The position numbers were made by a program, and so were the translations under genes. The notes under the pieces are model-generated. The model was not told the DNA's origin, searched no databases, and saw only the letters and a list, made by a program, of their open reading frames with translations. Positions 25,172 to 32,262 of a stretch of DNA of 32,262 nt are shown in pieces. How positions within the stretch are numbered: position 1 is the stretch's first letter; every line of letters begins with the position of its first letter. The stretch is from Actinomycetes bacterium (GTDB lineage: Bacteria; Actinomycetota; Actinomycetes; S36-B12; GCA-2699445), in assembly GCA_022599915.1 (NCBI GenBank), contig JAHZLH010000015.1, forward strand, positions 1 through 32,262, written 5' to 3'.

Positions 25172-25816
25172 TTAGCGCACGGAACGGGCGATTTCGGCAG
25201 CAGCGGCGACCAAGCGCGGCCCCACGACCGTGGTGTCCAACTCCGACATCGAGAGCACTCCAACTGAGGCTTCAAAGCCGGGAACTCCGAGCAGCGGAGC
25301 GGCAACGGCATAGCCACCGTGTGCAGGATCTCCCCCCGAGATCACCCAACCCTCGTCCAGCGGACGACCCTCTGCTTGCGTTGCCACAGCAGTTCTACTG
25401 GCGACACCGCGATCCAAGGCCACCCGACTGCTGGGGCGAGCGGCGGCTGGCTGGTCAGTTCGGGCGGGCTCAACAACGGCAACTACCACCGTCTCCTCAC
25501 CCTCAACCAGGGTGAGGTGTGCCGTCACGTTGAGCTGCTCAGCCAGCTTGCGCAGTGTGGGTACCGCGGCTTCCCGCAGCATGGACTGCACGTTGCGAGC
25601 AAGCGTGAGCGCGGCCAAGCCAAGCCGGCAACGATTACCGCCACCGCGCCGGAGCATGCCATGTTGTTCCAGCGTGACCACCAACCGGTAGACGATCGTG
25701 CGACTGACATCGAGCTGTCGAGCCAACTCAGTGACGGTGAGGCCTTCCGGGTGAGCCGCCAGCGCTTCAAGTACTTGCAAACCCCGATCAAGGGTCTGGC
25801 TAGTTTCAGCTGCCAT
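25172..25816 (-). CDS. IclR-family transcriptional regulator
   Basis: A 214-residue DNA-binding protein. The N-terminal winged helix-turn-helix spans ~5-70 (TLDRGLQVLEALAAHPEGLTVTELARQLDVSRTIVYRLVVTLEQHGML). The C-terminal effector-binding domain (~80-214) is recognisable by LRKLAEQLNVTAHLTLVEGEE and the late GGYAVAAPL and ASVGVLSMS strands. It is shorter than typical members (~250 residues). The ATG at 25816 has a GGGGGA site nine bases upstream; an in-frame GTG three codons earlier falls inside that site. The upstream region has overlapping inverted repeats (AACTGCCAGTT, 25855-25865) that could be its own operator. Target genes and ligand are unknown. Confidence 0.9.
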   Translation of the reverse strand: MAAETSQTLDRGLQVLEALAAHPEGLTVTELARQLDVSRTIVYRLVVTLEQHGMLRRGGGNRCRLGLAALTLARNVQSMLREAAVPTLRKLAEQLNVTAHLTLVEGEETVVVAVVEPARTDQPAAARPSSRVALDRGVASRTAVATQAEGRPLDEGWVISGGDPAHGGYAVAAPLLGVPGFEASVGVLSMSELDTTVVGPRLVAAAAEIARSVR

Positions 25817-25936
25817 GCTGCTCACTCCCCCTTCTTGAGGGCCCTAACGTTGGGAACTGCCAGTTAGGCACTACCTCATCACGATTTTGACTATGACTGG
25901 TTACGCGACGCGCCGCCACTCGTGGGACACCTTTAC

Positions 25937-26206
25937 TCAGCTCTCGTCATCCCCGCCTGGTGGTAGACCCTCATAGATTCGTTGGCAATCTGGGCAAACC
26001 GGATACTTGCCGGGATCGCGGCCCGGGGTCCATACCTTGCCGCAAAGCGCTCGGACCGGCTCACCGGTCACCGCCGACTCCACAATCTTGTCTTTGGGCA
26101 CGTAGTGGGCGAACCGTTCATGATCGCCGCCGTCGGTGGACCGGGTTTCCGGTTCAGCTACAAGAGTGTCACCAAGCTCCGGCGTGTCTACTGGGTCATC
26201 GCTCAT
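25937..26206 (-). CDS. DUF3039 zinc-ribbon-like protein
   Basis: An 89-residue soluble protein with the DUF3039 core HYVPKDKIVESAVTGEPVRALCG followed by KVWTPGRDPGKYPVCPDCQRIYEGL. The three cysteines (ALCG and CPDC), with a possible fourth ligand such as His39, suggest zinc binding. It is found almost only in actinobacteria and its function is unknown. I prefer ATG 26206, with GGTGGAGG just upstream, over a GTG six codons earlier. It lies 49 bases after yqgE on the same strand and may be co-transcribed with it. Confidence 0.92.
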   Translation of the reverse strand: MSDDPVDTPELGDTLVAEPETRSTDGGDHERFAHYVPKDKIVESAVTGEPVRALCGKVWTPGRDPGKYPVCPDCQRIYEGLPPGGDDES

Positions 26207-26255
26207 AGCCTCCACCTTATGCACATAGCTTTTCTTCAGCGCTAGCTGCTACATC

Positions 26256-26828
26256 TTAGTTGGCTGCCGGTTGTTCTGGCAGCGTGCTCCACAGCCGAGT
26301 AGGGTCCGCCTGTCTTCGCAGCACGGTGGACCACAGCAGTTCCGGTTCCCCGGAAAATAGGTCAGCGGGGCGCCCACTCACAACATGCCAATCATCCCGC
26401 TCAATCTCAGACATTAATTGTCCGGCCGACCAGCCGGCATAGCCAACGAAGAGTGCGAGTTCACCGGGCGGGTTCGCAGCCGCCTCATCTAGGTCCACCA
26501 TCTGCACCCCAGGACCACCCAACGAATCATTGCCAGTGGCATCCGAGCCCAATTCGGAGACTGCGAGCAGCGAGTTCGTCGCGACCGGGCCCCCCGCCCG
26601 AATAGTCGCGGATCGCGCCCATTTGGGTAGGTCTAGGTCAGTAACCGCGACGTCACAGCCACGATTGATAATTACCCCGGCACTGCCTTCCTCATCGTGT
26701 TGCAGCATGTACACCAGTGCCCGGCGGAAGTTCGGATCCACCAGTGACGGTGCCGCCACCAGCATGTCCCCCGCACGGGGAATTTGGGGACGAGGCCGCC
26801 GCAGTCGGTGCAAACCCACTGAATCCAT
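26256..26828 (-). CDS. YqgE/AlgH family protein
   Basis: A 190-residue soluble protein of the YqgE/AlgH family (UPF0301). Typical segments are GDMLVAAPSLVDPNFRRALVYMLQHDEEGSAGVIINR near the start, AGGPVATNSLLAV in the middle and LALFVGYAGWSAGQLMSEI with the later DWHVV. The molecular role is not settled; it was linked to alginate regulation in Pseudomonas. The ATG at 26828 (with a GTG codon just before) has CACAAT six bases upstream, a variant of the leaderless box. It may be the promoter-proximal gene of a pair with DUF3039. Confidence 0.93.
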   Translation of the reverse strand: MDSVGLHRLRRPRPQIPRAGDMLVAAPSLVDPNFRRALVYMLQHDEEGSAGVIINRGCDVAVTDLDLPKWARSATIRAGGPVATNSLLAVSELGSDATGNDSLGGPGVQMVDLDEAAANPPGELALFVGYAGWSAGQLMSEIERDDWHVVSGRPADLFSGEPELLWSTVLRRQADPTRLWSTLPEQPAAN

Positions 26829-26834
26829 CACACC

Positions 26835-26840
26835 ATTGTG
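26835..26840 (-). promoter_or_regulatory. Variant leaderless -10 box (CACAAT) of the YqgE gene
   Basis: CACAAT on the minus strand, six bases (GGTGTG), then ATG at 26828. The first base differs from TANNNT. Confidence 0.35.
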
Positions 26841-26966
26841 TCGTGCGAATCGGGATTCGGCTCTTTAACGCCGACTCGCCGGGGCAACTCAGCCGACTTG
26901 GGAATGATTTACGGCGCCGATAGGTTGACTCTAAGGACGTTATTACGAGGAGCAGGAGGCAACCAC

Positions 26967-27347
26967 ATGGCCACCATCGCGCTAGCAGCCGAAAACTTCA
27001 CCGAAACTGTTGAGGGCAATGACATCGTTCTCATCGATTTCTGGGCGGAATGGTGTGGCCCCTGTCGCACTTTTGGGCCGGTCTTCGACAAGGTGAGCGA
27101 AGATTTTCCTGGGGTAATTTTCGCCAAGGTGAATACCGAAGAAGAGCAGACCCTAGCCGGATCATTCGGTATTAGTTCGATTCCCACGCTGATGGCGATC
27201 CGCGAAAACGTAGTGCTCTACGCCCAAGCTGGCGCGCTACCGGAACAAGCTTTACGGGAACTCGTCGAGAAGGTCACCGACGTGGACATGAACGAAGTTC
27301 GCGCCGAGGTCGCTCGACAAGCAGACGAATCAGGCGATCCCGAGTGA
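26967..27347 (+). CDS. Thioredoxin
   Basis: A 126-residue cytoplasmic thiol-disulfide oxidoreductase. The active site WCGPC (Cys30, Cys33) follows DIVLIDFWAE, and the cis-proline strand appears as SSIPTLMAI. The C-terminal ~20 residues (VDMNEVRAEVARQADESGDPE) are an acidic helical extension beyond the classical ~105-residue fold. ATG 26967 is preceded by GGAGG eight bases upstream and is where the family begins; the frame is open further upstream but antisense to the YqgE start. It converges on the whiB gene with an 18-base overlap. Confidence 0.95.
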   Translation: MATIALAAENFTETVEGNDIVLIDFWAEWCGPCRTFGPVFDKVSEDFPGVIFAKVNTEEEQTLAGSFGISSIPTLMAIRENVVLYAQAGALPEQALRELVEKVTDVDMNEVRAEVARQADESGDPE

Positions 27348-27701
27348 GTTCGGTGAGATAGCGTCTGCGATCTCACCGGAACACATATCGGCCCCTTCGC
27401 CACGCGACCGTGGGTATTCCGCCAGCGCTATTCGCGCGTAAATCCGCTCACGATCCTCTTCGGTTAGGCCGCCCCAGACGCCATAAGGCTCCCTGGACCG
27501 GATGGCATAGTCGGCGCATTCGATTCGAACTGCGCAACGGGCGCACACTGCTTTGGCAGCACGATCACGCCTTAGCCGAGCCAAACCGCGTTCGTTGGGA
27601 GGGTGAAAGAAGAGGGTGTCATCAACTTCCCGGCAAGCCCCACTGTCTTGCCACTGCCAGGTCGCATCTTTCGGAACCTGAGCAAGTGGCTGCTGTGGCA
27701 T
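27330..27701 (-). CDS. WhiB-family iron-sulfur transcription factor
   Basis: A 123-residue actinobacterial regulator that holds a 4Fe-4S cluster and usually works with the primary sigma factor. The four cluster cysteines are C23, C53, C56 and C62 (ACREVD and VCARCAVRIEC), followed by the GVWGG turn (74-78) in EPYGVWGGLTEEDRERIYAR and a basic DNA-binding segment. A ~25-residue tail beyond the usual end contains a fifth cysteine. GGGAGG lies six bases before the ATG. Subclass (WhiB1 to WhiB7) is not clear from the sequence. The upstream region is AT-richer than its surroundings and carries inverted repeats that suggest regulation. Confidence 0.95.
   Translation of the reverse strand: MPQQPLAQVPKDATWQWQDSGACREVDDTLFFHPPNERGLARLRRDRAAKAVCARCAVRIECADYAIRSREPYGVWGGLTEEDRERIYARIALAEYPRSRGEGADMCSGEIADAISPNSLGIA
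27351..27378. terminator. Terminator-like hairpin at the convergent thioredoxin/whiB ends
   Basis: CGGTGAGAT (27351-27359) pairs exactly with ATCTCACCG (27370-27378) over a 10-base loop, starting three bases after the thioredoxin stop and lying within the whiB 3' end. No T-run follows. Confidence 0.5.
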
Positions 27702-27734
27702 CGGGACCTCCCGGTCGGATCGTTAATGATCTTG

Positions 27735-27793
27735 TTAACTGGCAATAGTTAATCGGCTAAAACGCGTGATGTCACGGGAATTCTGCGGAATTC
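27735..27793. promoter_or_regulatory. Inverted repeats upstream of whiB
   Basis: TTAACT-N6-AGTTAA (27735-27752) and two GAATTC blocks four bases apart (27778-27793) lie 34-92 bases before the whiB start. Further out, the rest of the gap to 27945 has AGGAC-TT-GTCCT and two GGACATTT copies near 27826-27894. They look like operator sites; no factor can be named. Confidence 0.4.
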
Positions 27794-27945
27794 ATCCGGT
27801 CGAACAAGATTTCACTCTTTGGTCGGATAGGACTTGTCCTGTTTGCTGTTTTTATCCCGGCTATTCGGCTAAATAGGACATTTCGGACATTTGCTGCCTT
27901 TGCGATTTGACGTTGAGTTCCACCACAAAATTGCCTGGGTCACAA

Positions 27946-27979
27946 GCAAATGAGCCCCGGAAACCCGGGGCTCATTTGC
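27946..27979 (-). terminator. Strong rho-independent-type terminator of the YfcC carrier gene
   Basis: A perfect 15-bp stem (27946-27960 with 27965-27979, core GAGCCCCGG/CCGGGGCTC) closes on a 4-base loop 17 bases after the carrier stop. The outer pairs are A/T-rich, so the minus-strand transcript ends in TCATTTGCTT. Confidence 0.85.
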
Positions 27980-27996
27980 GGGGCAAAATCGTCGAA

Positions 27997-29619
27997 TCAG
28001 ACGGAACCGCCGAGTGGGGTCACCGAACCGATGCCAATCAGGATCGCGCTCAGCACGAAGAGAATCAGCAACAGTGGCCACACGAACCGCAGGTACTTGT
28101 CGTAGCCGACCTTGGCTAGGGTCAGACCACCCATGACCACCGCTGAGGTTGGCGTGAACAGGTTCACCAAGCCACTAGCGGACTGGTAAGCGGTGACCAC
28201 GATCGCCTTGGAAACTCCTTGGAACTCTCCCAGCGGCGCCATAATCGGCATTGCCAGCGTCGCATGGGCCGAGGATGACGGGACCAGGAAGGCCAGTGGG
28301 ATATTGACAATGTAAATCATCACTCCGAAAGCGGCGCCAGAAAGACCGGAAACTGCGCTCTCTAAGGAACTCAGCACTGTGTCGGTGATTTGCGAGTTGT
28401 TCATAATCACCGTGACGCCCTTGGCGAAGGCGATGATGAATGCAGCCCCAATGAAATCACCCATACCGGCAACGATCGAGTCAACCATGCCCTGCTCACC
28501 GAGCCGACCAACAAGGCCAACTACCACGGACATGAGCAAGAACAATGCGGCCAACTCTGGGAAGTACCAATCCAGCGTGATGGACTCCAGGCTCTCGCTG
28601 AAGTCACCCCACGGAATCACCGAGAAGATCATCAGCGCGAAGGTGAGAATGAAGATCCACAGCACACCCTTCTGCTGCCCGGTCATCTGCGGTGGTTCTT
28701 CATCACCGGTCACCATCCCCTCATCGTCAGGGAGTGGTTCCATTTTGGACTTGCTGGGATCCTTTTTGACCTTATTCGCGTACCGAATCACGAACCAGAT
28801 CGTGACCGGCACGAGAACCAAGTACATCAGGAGACGCAGCACGATACCGTCACCGAGCGGAATCCCGGCTCCATCCGAGGCCACGCCGGTGGCGAACGGG
28901 TTGACCGTTGAGGACAATGTTCCGACACCCGCACCGAGCAAGATGACCGTAGCGCCGACTATTCGGTCATATCTGAGCGCTACGAAGATCGGCACAATTA
29001 ATGCGTAGAAGCCCAACGTTTCTTCGGCCATGCCATACGAGGTGCCGCCCAGCGAGAAAACGAACATCAGCACGATGATCAACGTCGTCCCTCTGGTTCG
29101 GAACCTGTGCGTCAGTCGACCGATACCCGCATCTAGTGCGCCGGTATTCATCGTCACTGTGATGAAGGCACCAATGGCAAGCACAAAGAAGAAGACCGAA
29201 ACCGCGCCAAAGAGTTCACCCGACTCATACGGTCCGATAACGCCAGGCGCCGTTACGATCTCTGCCGTTTCGCCTGCGCACAGTTCATCTGCCTCACCTT
29301 GGACCGCCGCGTCGACATTCTCTGCTGGGACTTGTGGTTCCTGGATGCCATAGAGACCGTTCACTGGTGACAGCAACAAGTCAGCCAGACTGTCTTGGAA
29401 ACTCGTCTCAGATTCCGTCTGCTGGTAGCTACCGGGGATCGGCTTGGGTGAGTCCTCGCCACACGCCACGTAGGTGTAACTACCCGAGGGGATGATGAAA
29501 GTCAGCCCCCAAACCAGCAAGAGGACAAAGAACAGCACAGTGAAGGCTGTCGGAAATTTGAAGCCTTTCTTCTCCTCGGGCTCTTCCGGTGCTTCGGTTG
29601 CGGGTGTCTCCGTAGCCAT
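27997..29619 (-). CDS. YfcC/DcuC-family carrier, probable arginine/ornithine exchanger
   Basis: A 540-residue integral membrane protein with roughly twelve hydrophobic segments. A charged N-terminal tail (Glu/Pro-rich, ~1-20) precedes the first segment (TAFTVLFFVLLLVWGLTFIIPSG), and an outside loop (~50-125) carries two cysteines. Typical family stretches are FSLGGTSYGMAEETLGFYALIVP, GTLSSTVNPFATGVAS and the late IPLAFLVPSSSAHATLAMPIMAPLG. YfcC-type carriers serve as ArcD in several streptococcal arginine deiminase operons, and its divergent position to arcA-arcB makes arginine-in/ornithine-out exchange likely; the family name (C4-dicarboxylate carrier) should not be taken literally. The ATG at 29619 has GGAG six to seven bases upstream. 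Confidence 0.88.
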   Translation of the reverse strand: MATETPATEAPEEPEEKKGFKFPTAFTVLFFVLLLVWGLTFIIPSGSYTYVACGEDSPKPIPGSYQQTESETSFQDSLADLLLSPVNGLYGIQEPQVPAENVDAAVQGEADELCAGETAEIVTAPGVIGPYESGELFGAVSVFFFVLAIGAFITVTMNTGALDAGIGRLTHRFRTRGTTLIIVLMFVFSLGGTSYGMAEETLGFYALIVPIFVALRYDRIVGATVILLGAGVGTLSSTVNPFATGVASDGAGIPLGDGIVLRLLMYLVLVPVTIWFVIRYANKVKKDPSKSKMEPLPDDEGMVTGDEEPPQMTGQQKGVLWIFILTFALMIFSVIPWGDFSESLESITLDWYFPELAALFLLMSVVVGLVGRLGEQGMVDSIVAGMGDFIGAAFIIAFAKGVTVIMNNSQITDTVLSSLESAVSGLSGAAFGVMIYIVNIPLAFLVPSSSAHATLAMPIMAPLGEFQGVSKAIVVTAYQSASGLVNLFTPTSAVVMGGLTLAKVGYDKYLRFVWPLLLILFVLSAILIGIGSVTPLGGSV

Positions 29620-29775
29620 CAGTTCTCCAGTGAACAATTAGTCACACGTTGTCGTGCGTTACGGCCATTACTAGCGGAAACCGAACCGTCTTGCCTTATC
29701 TGGCGAAAAAATCACGCTATATCTGGTCGATTTCGCAAGAAAATCGGCAGAAATTCATGAAGATTGCTCGAACTT

Positions 29776-29804
29776 TTGACCCGAAACAACATCGAACCAA
29801 TATT
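29776..29804 (+). promoter_or_regulatory. Candidate sigma-A-type promoter of arcA
   Basis: TTGACC (29776-29781), a 17-base spacer, and AATATT (29799-29804) in an AT-rich divergent gap of 273 bases. This predicts an untranslated leader of about 80 bases. Another inverted repeat (CGATTT-N7-AAATCG near 29728) sits upstream. Confidence 0.5.
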
Positions 29805-29852
29805 TGCCGCGCTATAAGTGGCGAAACCGTTTCATTCCTACAACTATCGAGA

Positions 29853-29869
29853 CCGAGGCACCGCCTCGG
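29853..29869 (+). promoter_or_regulatory. Hairpin in the arcA leader
   Basis: CCGAGGC-ACC-GCCTCGG is a perfect 7-bp stem with a 3-base loop, 23 bases before the arcA start and just ahead of its AAAGGA ribosome-binding site. It may protect or gate the mRNA. Confidence 0.5.
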
Positions 29870-29892
29870 AAGAAACCACGAAAGGAAAATCC

Positions 29893-31119
29893 ATGCTCCA
29901 TGTCGATTCAGAGGTGGGCCAGCTCAAACAGGTGATGCTGCACGAGCCGGGCCTCGAGCTCGACCGACTGACGCCAGCAAACTGCGGCGAGTTGCTCTTC
30001 GACGACGTTATGTGGGCGCGAAAGGCTCGAGAAGAGCATCGCGCCTTCGCTGACGGCCTCAAGCAAAAAGGCGTAACCGTCCACCTCTTCCGCGAGAAGT
30101 TGGGCGAGGCTCTCGAGATTGACGAAGCCCGACAGTTCTTGCTCGATCGGATTGCCACACCGGAACGCGTTGGCCCGCAGATCGTGGAACCGCTGAAGGA
30201 ATTGTCAGCCGGAGTAAGCGGCGCGGAGTTGGCATCCTTCATGATCGGCGGCGTGCTGAAGAAGGATCTGTCCCTACCGAAAAATTCCAACCTGCTGTGG
30301 GATTACCTCGATGACTACGACTTCATCCTCACCCCGCTGCCGAACCATCTATTCCAGCGTGACAACACCGCTTTCGCCTACAACGGCCTCTCGGTGAACC
30401 CGATGGCCAAGCCGGCTCGGCAACGCGAGACACTGCACAGCCGGGTGATCTGGAACTTCCATCCGGAATTCAAGGATCAGATGCCGCACTTCTACTACGG
30501 CAACGACGACGAAGTGCATCAACCAGCCACGATTGAGGGTGGCGACATCATCATCGTTGGCAATGGAACGGTCATGGTTGGTATGAGCGAGCGGACCACG
30601 CCCCAGGGCATCGGCATGTTGGCTCAGTCGTACTTCTCGGCACCAGACAGCCAGATCAACAAGGTCCTAGTTGTCGAGCTGCCCAAGGAACGCACCCTTA
30701 TGCACTTGGACACCGCGATGACCATGATCGATAAGGACAAGTTCTCGGTCTTCTCGGAGCTGCCGCAAATGAAGATCTACGAGTTGACCAAGGCCGATGA
30801 CAGCGGCGCATACCAGATCCGCGAGTTGGACGAACTGTGGCCGGTACTCGCCGAGTCCATCGGAGTGGACAAGGTGACGCCGCTGTACACCCCGATCGAC
30901 GAACTCGGGGCTGCCCGGGAGCAATGGAACGATGGCAACAACTTCTTGACCGTCGCACCAGGTGTGATCTTTGGTTACGACCGCAACGAAACCACCAACA
31001 CCTTCCTACGCAAGCACGGCATCGAAATCATCGGCATCGTGGGCAACGAACTCGGCCGCGGCCGAGGCGGCCCGCGCTGCATGTCCTGCCCGATGGAGCG
31101 CGGCTCCGCAGACGAGTGA
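29893..31119 (+). CDS. arcA: Arginine deiminase
   Basis: A 408-residue cytoplasmic enzyme that hydrolyses arginine to citrulline and ammonia, the first step of the arginine deiminase pathway. It begins [20 protein letters not shown], has [11 protein letters not shown] with the substrate-binding Asp157, ATIEGGDII (213-220), the catalytic HLD (His271, Asp273) and the nucleophile Cys399 in CMSCPMERG near the end. The length is typical. ATG 29893 is preceded by AAAGGA at seven to eight bases; an earlier in-frame GTG at 29818 lies in the leader and before the hairpin. arcB follows 110 bases later beyond a strong hairpin. The pathway yields ammonia against acid and, with carbamate kinase, ATP. Confidence 0.97.
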   Translation: MLHVDSEVGQLKQVMLHEPGLELDRLTPANCGELLFDDVMWARKAREEHRAFADGLKQKGVTVHLFREKLGEALEIDEARQFLLDRIATPERVGPQIVEPLKELSAGVSGAELASFMIGGVLKKDLSLPKNSNLLWDYLDDYDFILTPLPNHLFQRDNTAFAYNGLSVNPMAKPARQRETLHSRVIWNFHPEFKDQMPHFYYGNDDEVHQPATIEGGDIIIVGNGTVMVGMSERTTPQGIGMLAQSYFSAPDSQINKVLVVELPKERTLMHLDTAMTMIDKDKFSVFSELPQMKIYELTKADDSGAYQIRELDELWPVLAESIGVDKVTPLYTPIDELGAAREQWNDGNNFLTVAPGVIFGYDRNETTNTFLRKHGIEIIGIVGNELGRGRGGPRCMSCPMERGSADE

Positions 31120-31123
31120 CTCA

Positions 31124-31155
31124 GTTGGGGGTGCGGTCACGACCGCACCCCCAAC
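31124..31155 (+). terminator. Long perfect inverted repeat between arcA and arcB
   Basis: GTTGGGGGTGCGGTC (31124-31138) and GACCGCACCCCCAAC (31141-31155) are exact complements separated by two bases, so the real loop is about four to six bases. It starts four bases after the arcA stop. Without a T-run it may partly terminate transcription or stop 3' decay, making arcA expression exceed arcB. Confidence 0.7.
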
Positions 31156-31229
31156 CACACTCACTGACAAGCAAGTACCAGTAGCAACCACTAAACAAAT
31201 AACAAAGAAAACAATCAGAAAGGACGACC

Positions 31230-32237
31230 ATGCCGGTCAACCTCCGCAATCGTGATTTCCTCAAGGAACTGGATTTCACCACCAAGGAGCTGCAGTTCCT
31301 GCTCGATCTATCTCGCGACCTGAAGCGGGCCAAGTACACGGGCAACGAGCGGCAGCGCATGCAGCGCAAGAATGTTGCGCTCATCTTCGAAAAAACTTCT
31401 ACCCGCACCAGGTGTGCCTTCGAGGTCGGTGCCTACGACCAGGGCGCTGGCGTCACCTACTTGGATCCCAGCGGCTCCCAGTTGGGCCACAAGGAGTCCA
31501 TCGCCGACACCGCCCGAGTCCTGTCTCGCTTCTATGACGGCATCGAATACCGCGGTGCTGGCCAAGCCAACGTTGAGGAACTCGCTGAGTACTCCGACGT
31601 TCCGGTCTGGAACGGCCTTACCGACGAGTGGCATCCCACCCAGATGCTGGCGGACTTCCTGACCATGACCGAGTATGCCGGGGGCAAGCCGCTCTCAGAG
31701 GTCTCCTACACCTACATGGGTGACGCCCGCTCCAATATGGGCAACTCCCTGCTCATTATGGGCGCGATCATGGGGTCTGACGTGCGGATCTGCTCGCCGA
31801 AGGATCTGTGGCCGTCTAAGGAGGTCCAGGACGCGGCTAACGCCCGAGCCGAGGAGAGCGGCGCGAAGGTCATGCTCACCGAGGACCCGGACGAGGCCGT
31901 GCCGGGTGCTGACTTCCTGCACACCGATGTGTGGGTCTCCATGGGTGAACCGAAAGAGGTATGGGACGAGCGAGTCCAACTGCTCAAGCCGTACCAGGTG
32001 AACCGTGAGGCCCTAAACAAAACCGGTAACCGGGATGCCAAGTTCATGCACTGTCTGCCCGCATTCCACGACACCAACACCAAGGTTGGTAGGGACGTGG
32101 CAGCGTCCACCGGTATGGATAACGGCCTAGAGGTCACGAACGACGTGTTCGAGTCCAGCTCGAATATCGCCTTCGATCAGGCTGAGAACCGGCTACACAC
32201 CATCAAGGCCATCATGGTGGCCACCATTGGTGACTAA
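31230..32237 (+). CDS. arcB: Ornithine carbamoyltransferase (catabolic)
   Basis: A 335-residue cytoplasmic enzyme. In this setting it splits citrulline with phosphate to ornithine and carbamoyl phosphate. The carbamoyl-phosphate loop STRTR (57-61) follows ALIFEK, HPTQ is at 135-138, [14 protein letters not shown] at ~162-175 and HCLPAFHD (274-281) holds the catalytic cysteine. AAAGGA lies six to seven bases before the ATG. Its position after arcA argues for the catabolic form, although the sequence alone does not separate it from biosynthetic ArgF. Only 25 bases follow its stop in the window, including a GAGGAAG that could be a ribosome-binding site for a next gene such as carbamate kinase. 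Confidence 0.95.
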   Translation: MPVNLRNRDFLKELDFTTKELQFLLDLSRDLKRAKYTGNERQRMQRKNVALIFEKTSTRTRCAFEVGAYDQGAGVTYLDPSGSQLGHKESIADTARVLSRFYDGIEYRGAGQANVEELAEYSDVPVWNGLTDEWHPTQMLADFLTMTEYAGGKPLSEVSYTYMGDARSNMGNSLLIMGAIMGSDVRICSPKDLWPSKEVQDAANARAEESGAKVMLTEDPDEAVPGADFLHTDVWVSMGEPKEVWDERVQLLKPYQVNREALNKTGNRDAKFMHCLPAFHDTNTKVGRDVAASTGMDNGLEVTNDVFESSSNIAFDQAENRLHTIKAIMVATIGD

Positions 32238-32262
32238 TCACTAACCTGAAATGAGGAAGCCC

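Noticed and set aside
29620-29892. ARG boxes (ArgR sites) upstream of arcA
   Set aside because: Only a partial match around AAATTCATGAA was seen; no paired 18-bp boxes with the expected consensus.

Overview
The window comes from a high-GC actinobacterium (Actinomycetota), probably an uncultured or little-studied lineage. The evidence is a WhiB-family regulator, DUF3039, DUF2017 and DUF427 proteins, many GTG starts, and one long block (14467-20134, minus strand) whose order clpS - DUF2017 - mec - cysO - cysM - murI - metallo-beta-lactamase - rph - rdgB matches the Mycobacterium tuberculosis Rv1331-Rv1341 neighbourhood, with some genes of that block missing. I cannot name the genus.

Region 1 (1-3350) is an accessory patch. 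It holds the 3' end of an IS3-type transposase with its terminal repeat, the decapitated 3' end of an exoprotein gene beside it, a small membrane-protein ORF, tRNA-Leu(UAG), about 630 bp without genes, four 23-bp tandem repeats, a diguanylate-cyclase-like GGDEF gene and an N-terminally truncated HNH (13E12/DUF222-type) remnant. Region 2 (3344-12712) holds single-gene units: an unrecognised cysteine-rich secreted protein, a FAD-linked oxidase, a quinone-reductase-like MDR enzyme, a rhodanese lipoprotein, an SRPBCC protein, a double-receiver response regulator, a PLP decarboxylase, a YHYH lipoprotein and a DUF427 protein. Region 3 (12804-20134) is a secreted peptidoglycan-peptidase-like protein followed by the conserved housekeeping cluster. 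That cluster includes the complete CysO/CysM/Mec route to cysteine through a protein-bound thiocarboxylate.

Region 4 (20160-27701) contains a class-V aminotransferase divergent from clpS, a secreted GH18 protein divergent from a D-Ala-D-Ala carboxypeptidase (DacB), an IclR regulator, DUF3039, YqgE/AlgH, a thioredoxin and a WhiB protein. Region 5 (27946-32262) is an arginine deiminase module: a YfcC/DcuC-type carrier, likely the arginine/ornithine exchanger, divergent from arcA-arcB. The carbamate kinase needed to make ATP is not in the window and may lie just downstream.

The clearest unannotated signal is regulatory. Seven genes carry a TANNNT box exactly six bases before their ATG/GTG, and three more carry the variant CANNNT at the same distance. 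This is the layout of leaderless transcripts, and it fixes several start codons. Other non-coding signals are the 23-bp repeats before the GGDEF gene, a long palindrome over the decarboxylase promoter, a hairpin covering a possible ribosome-binding site of the wall-peptidase gene, and strong hairpins in the arginine module. I found no CRISPR array, phage module or recognisable defence system. The best candidates for undescribed biology are the secreted protein at 3344-4765 and the repeat-preceded GGDEF gene.
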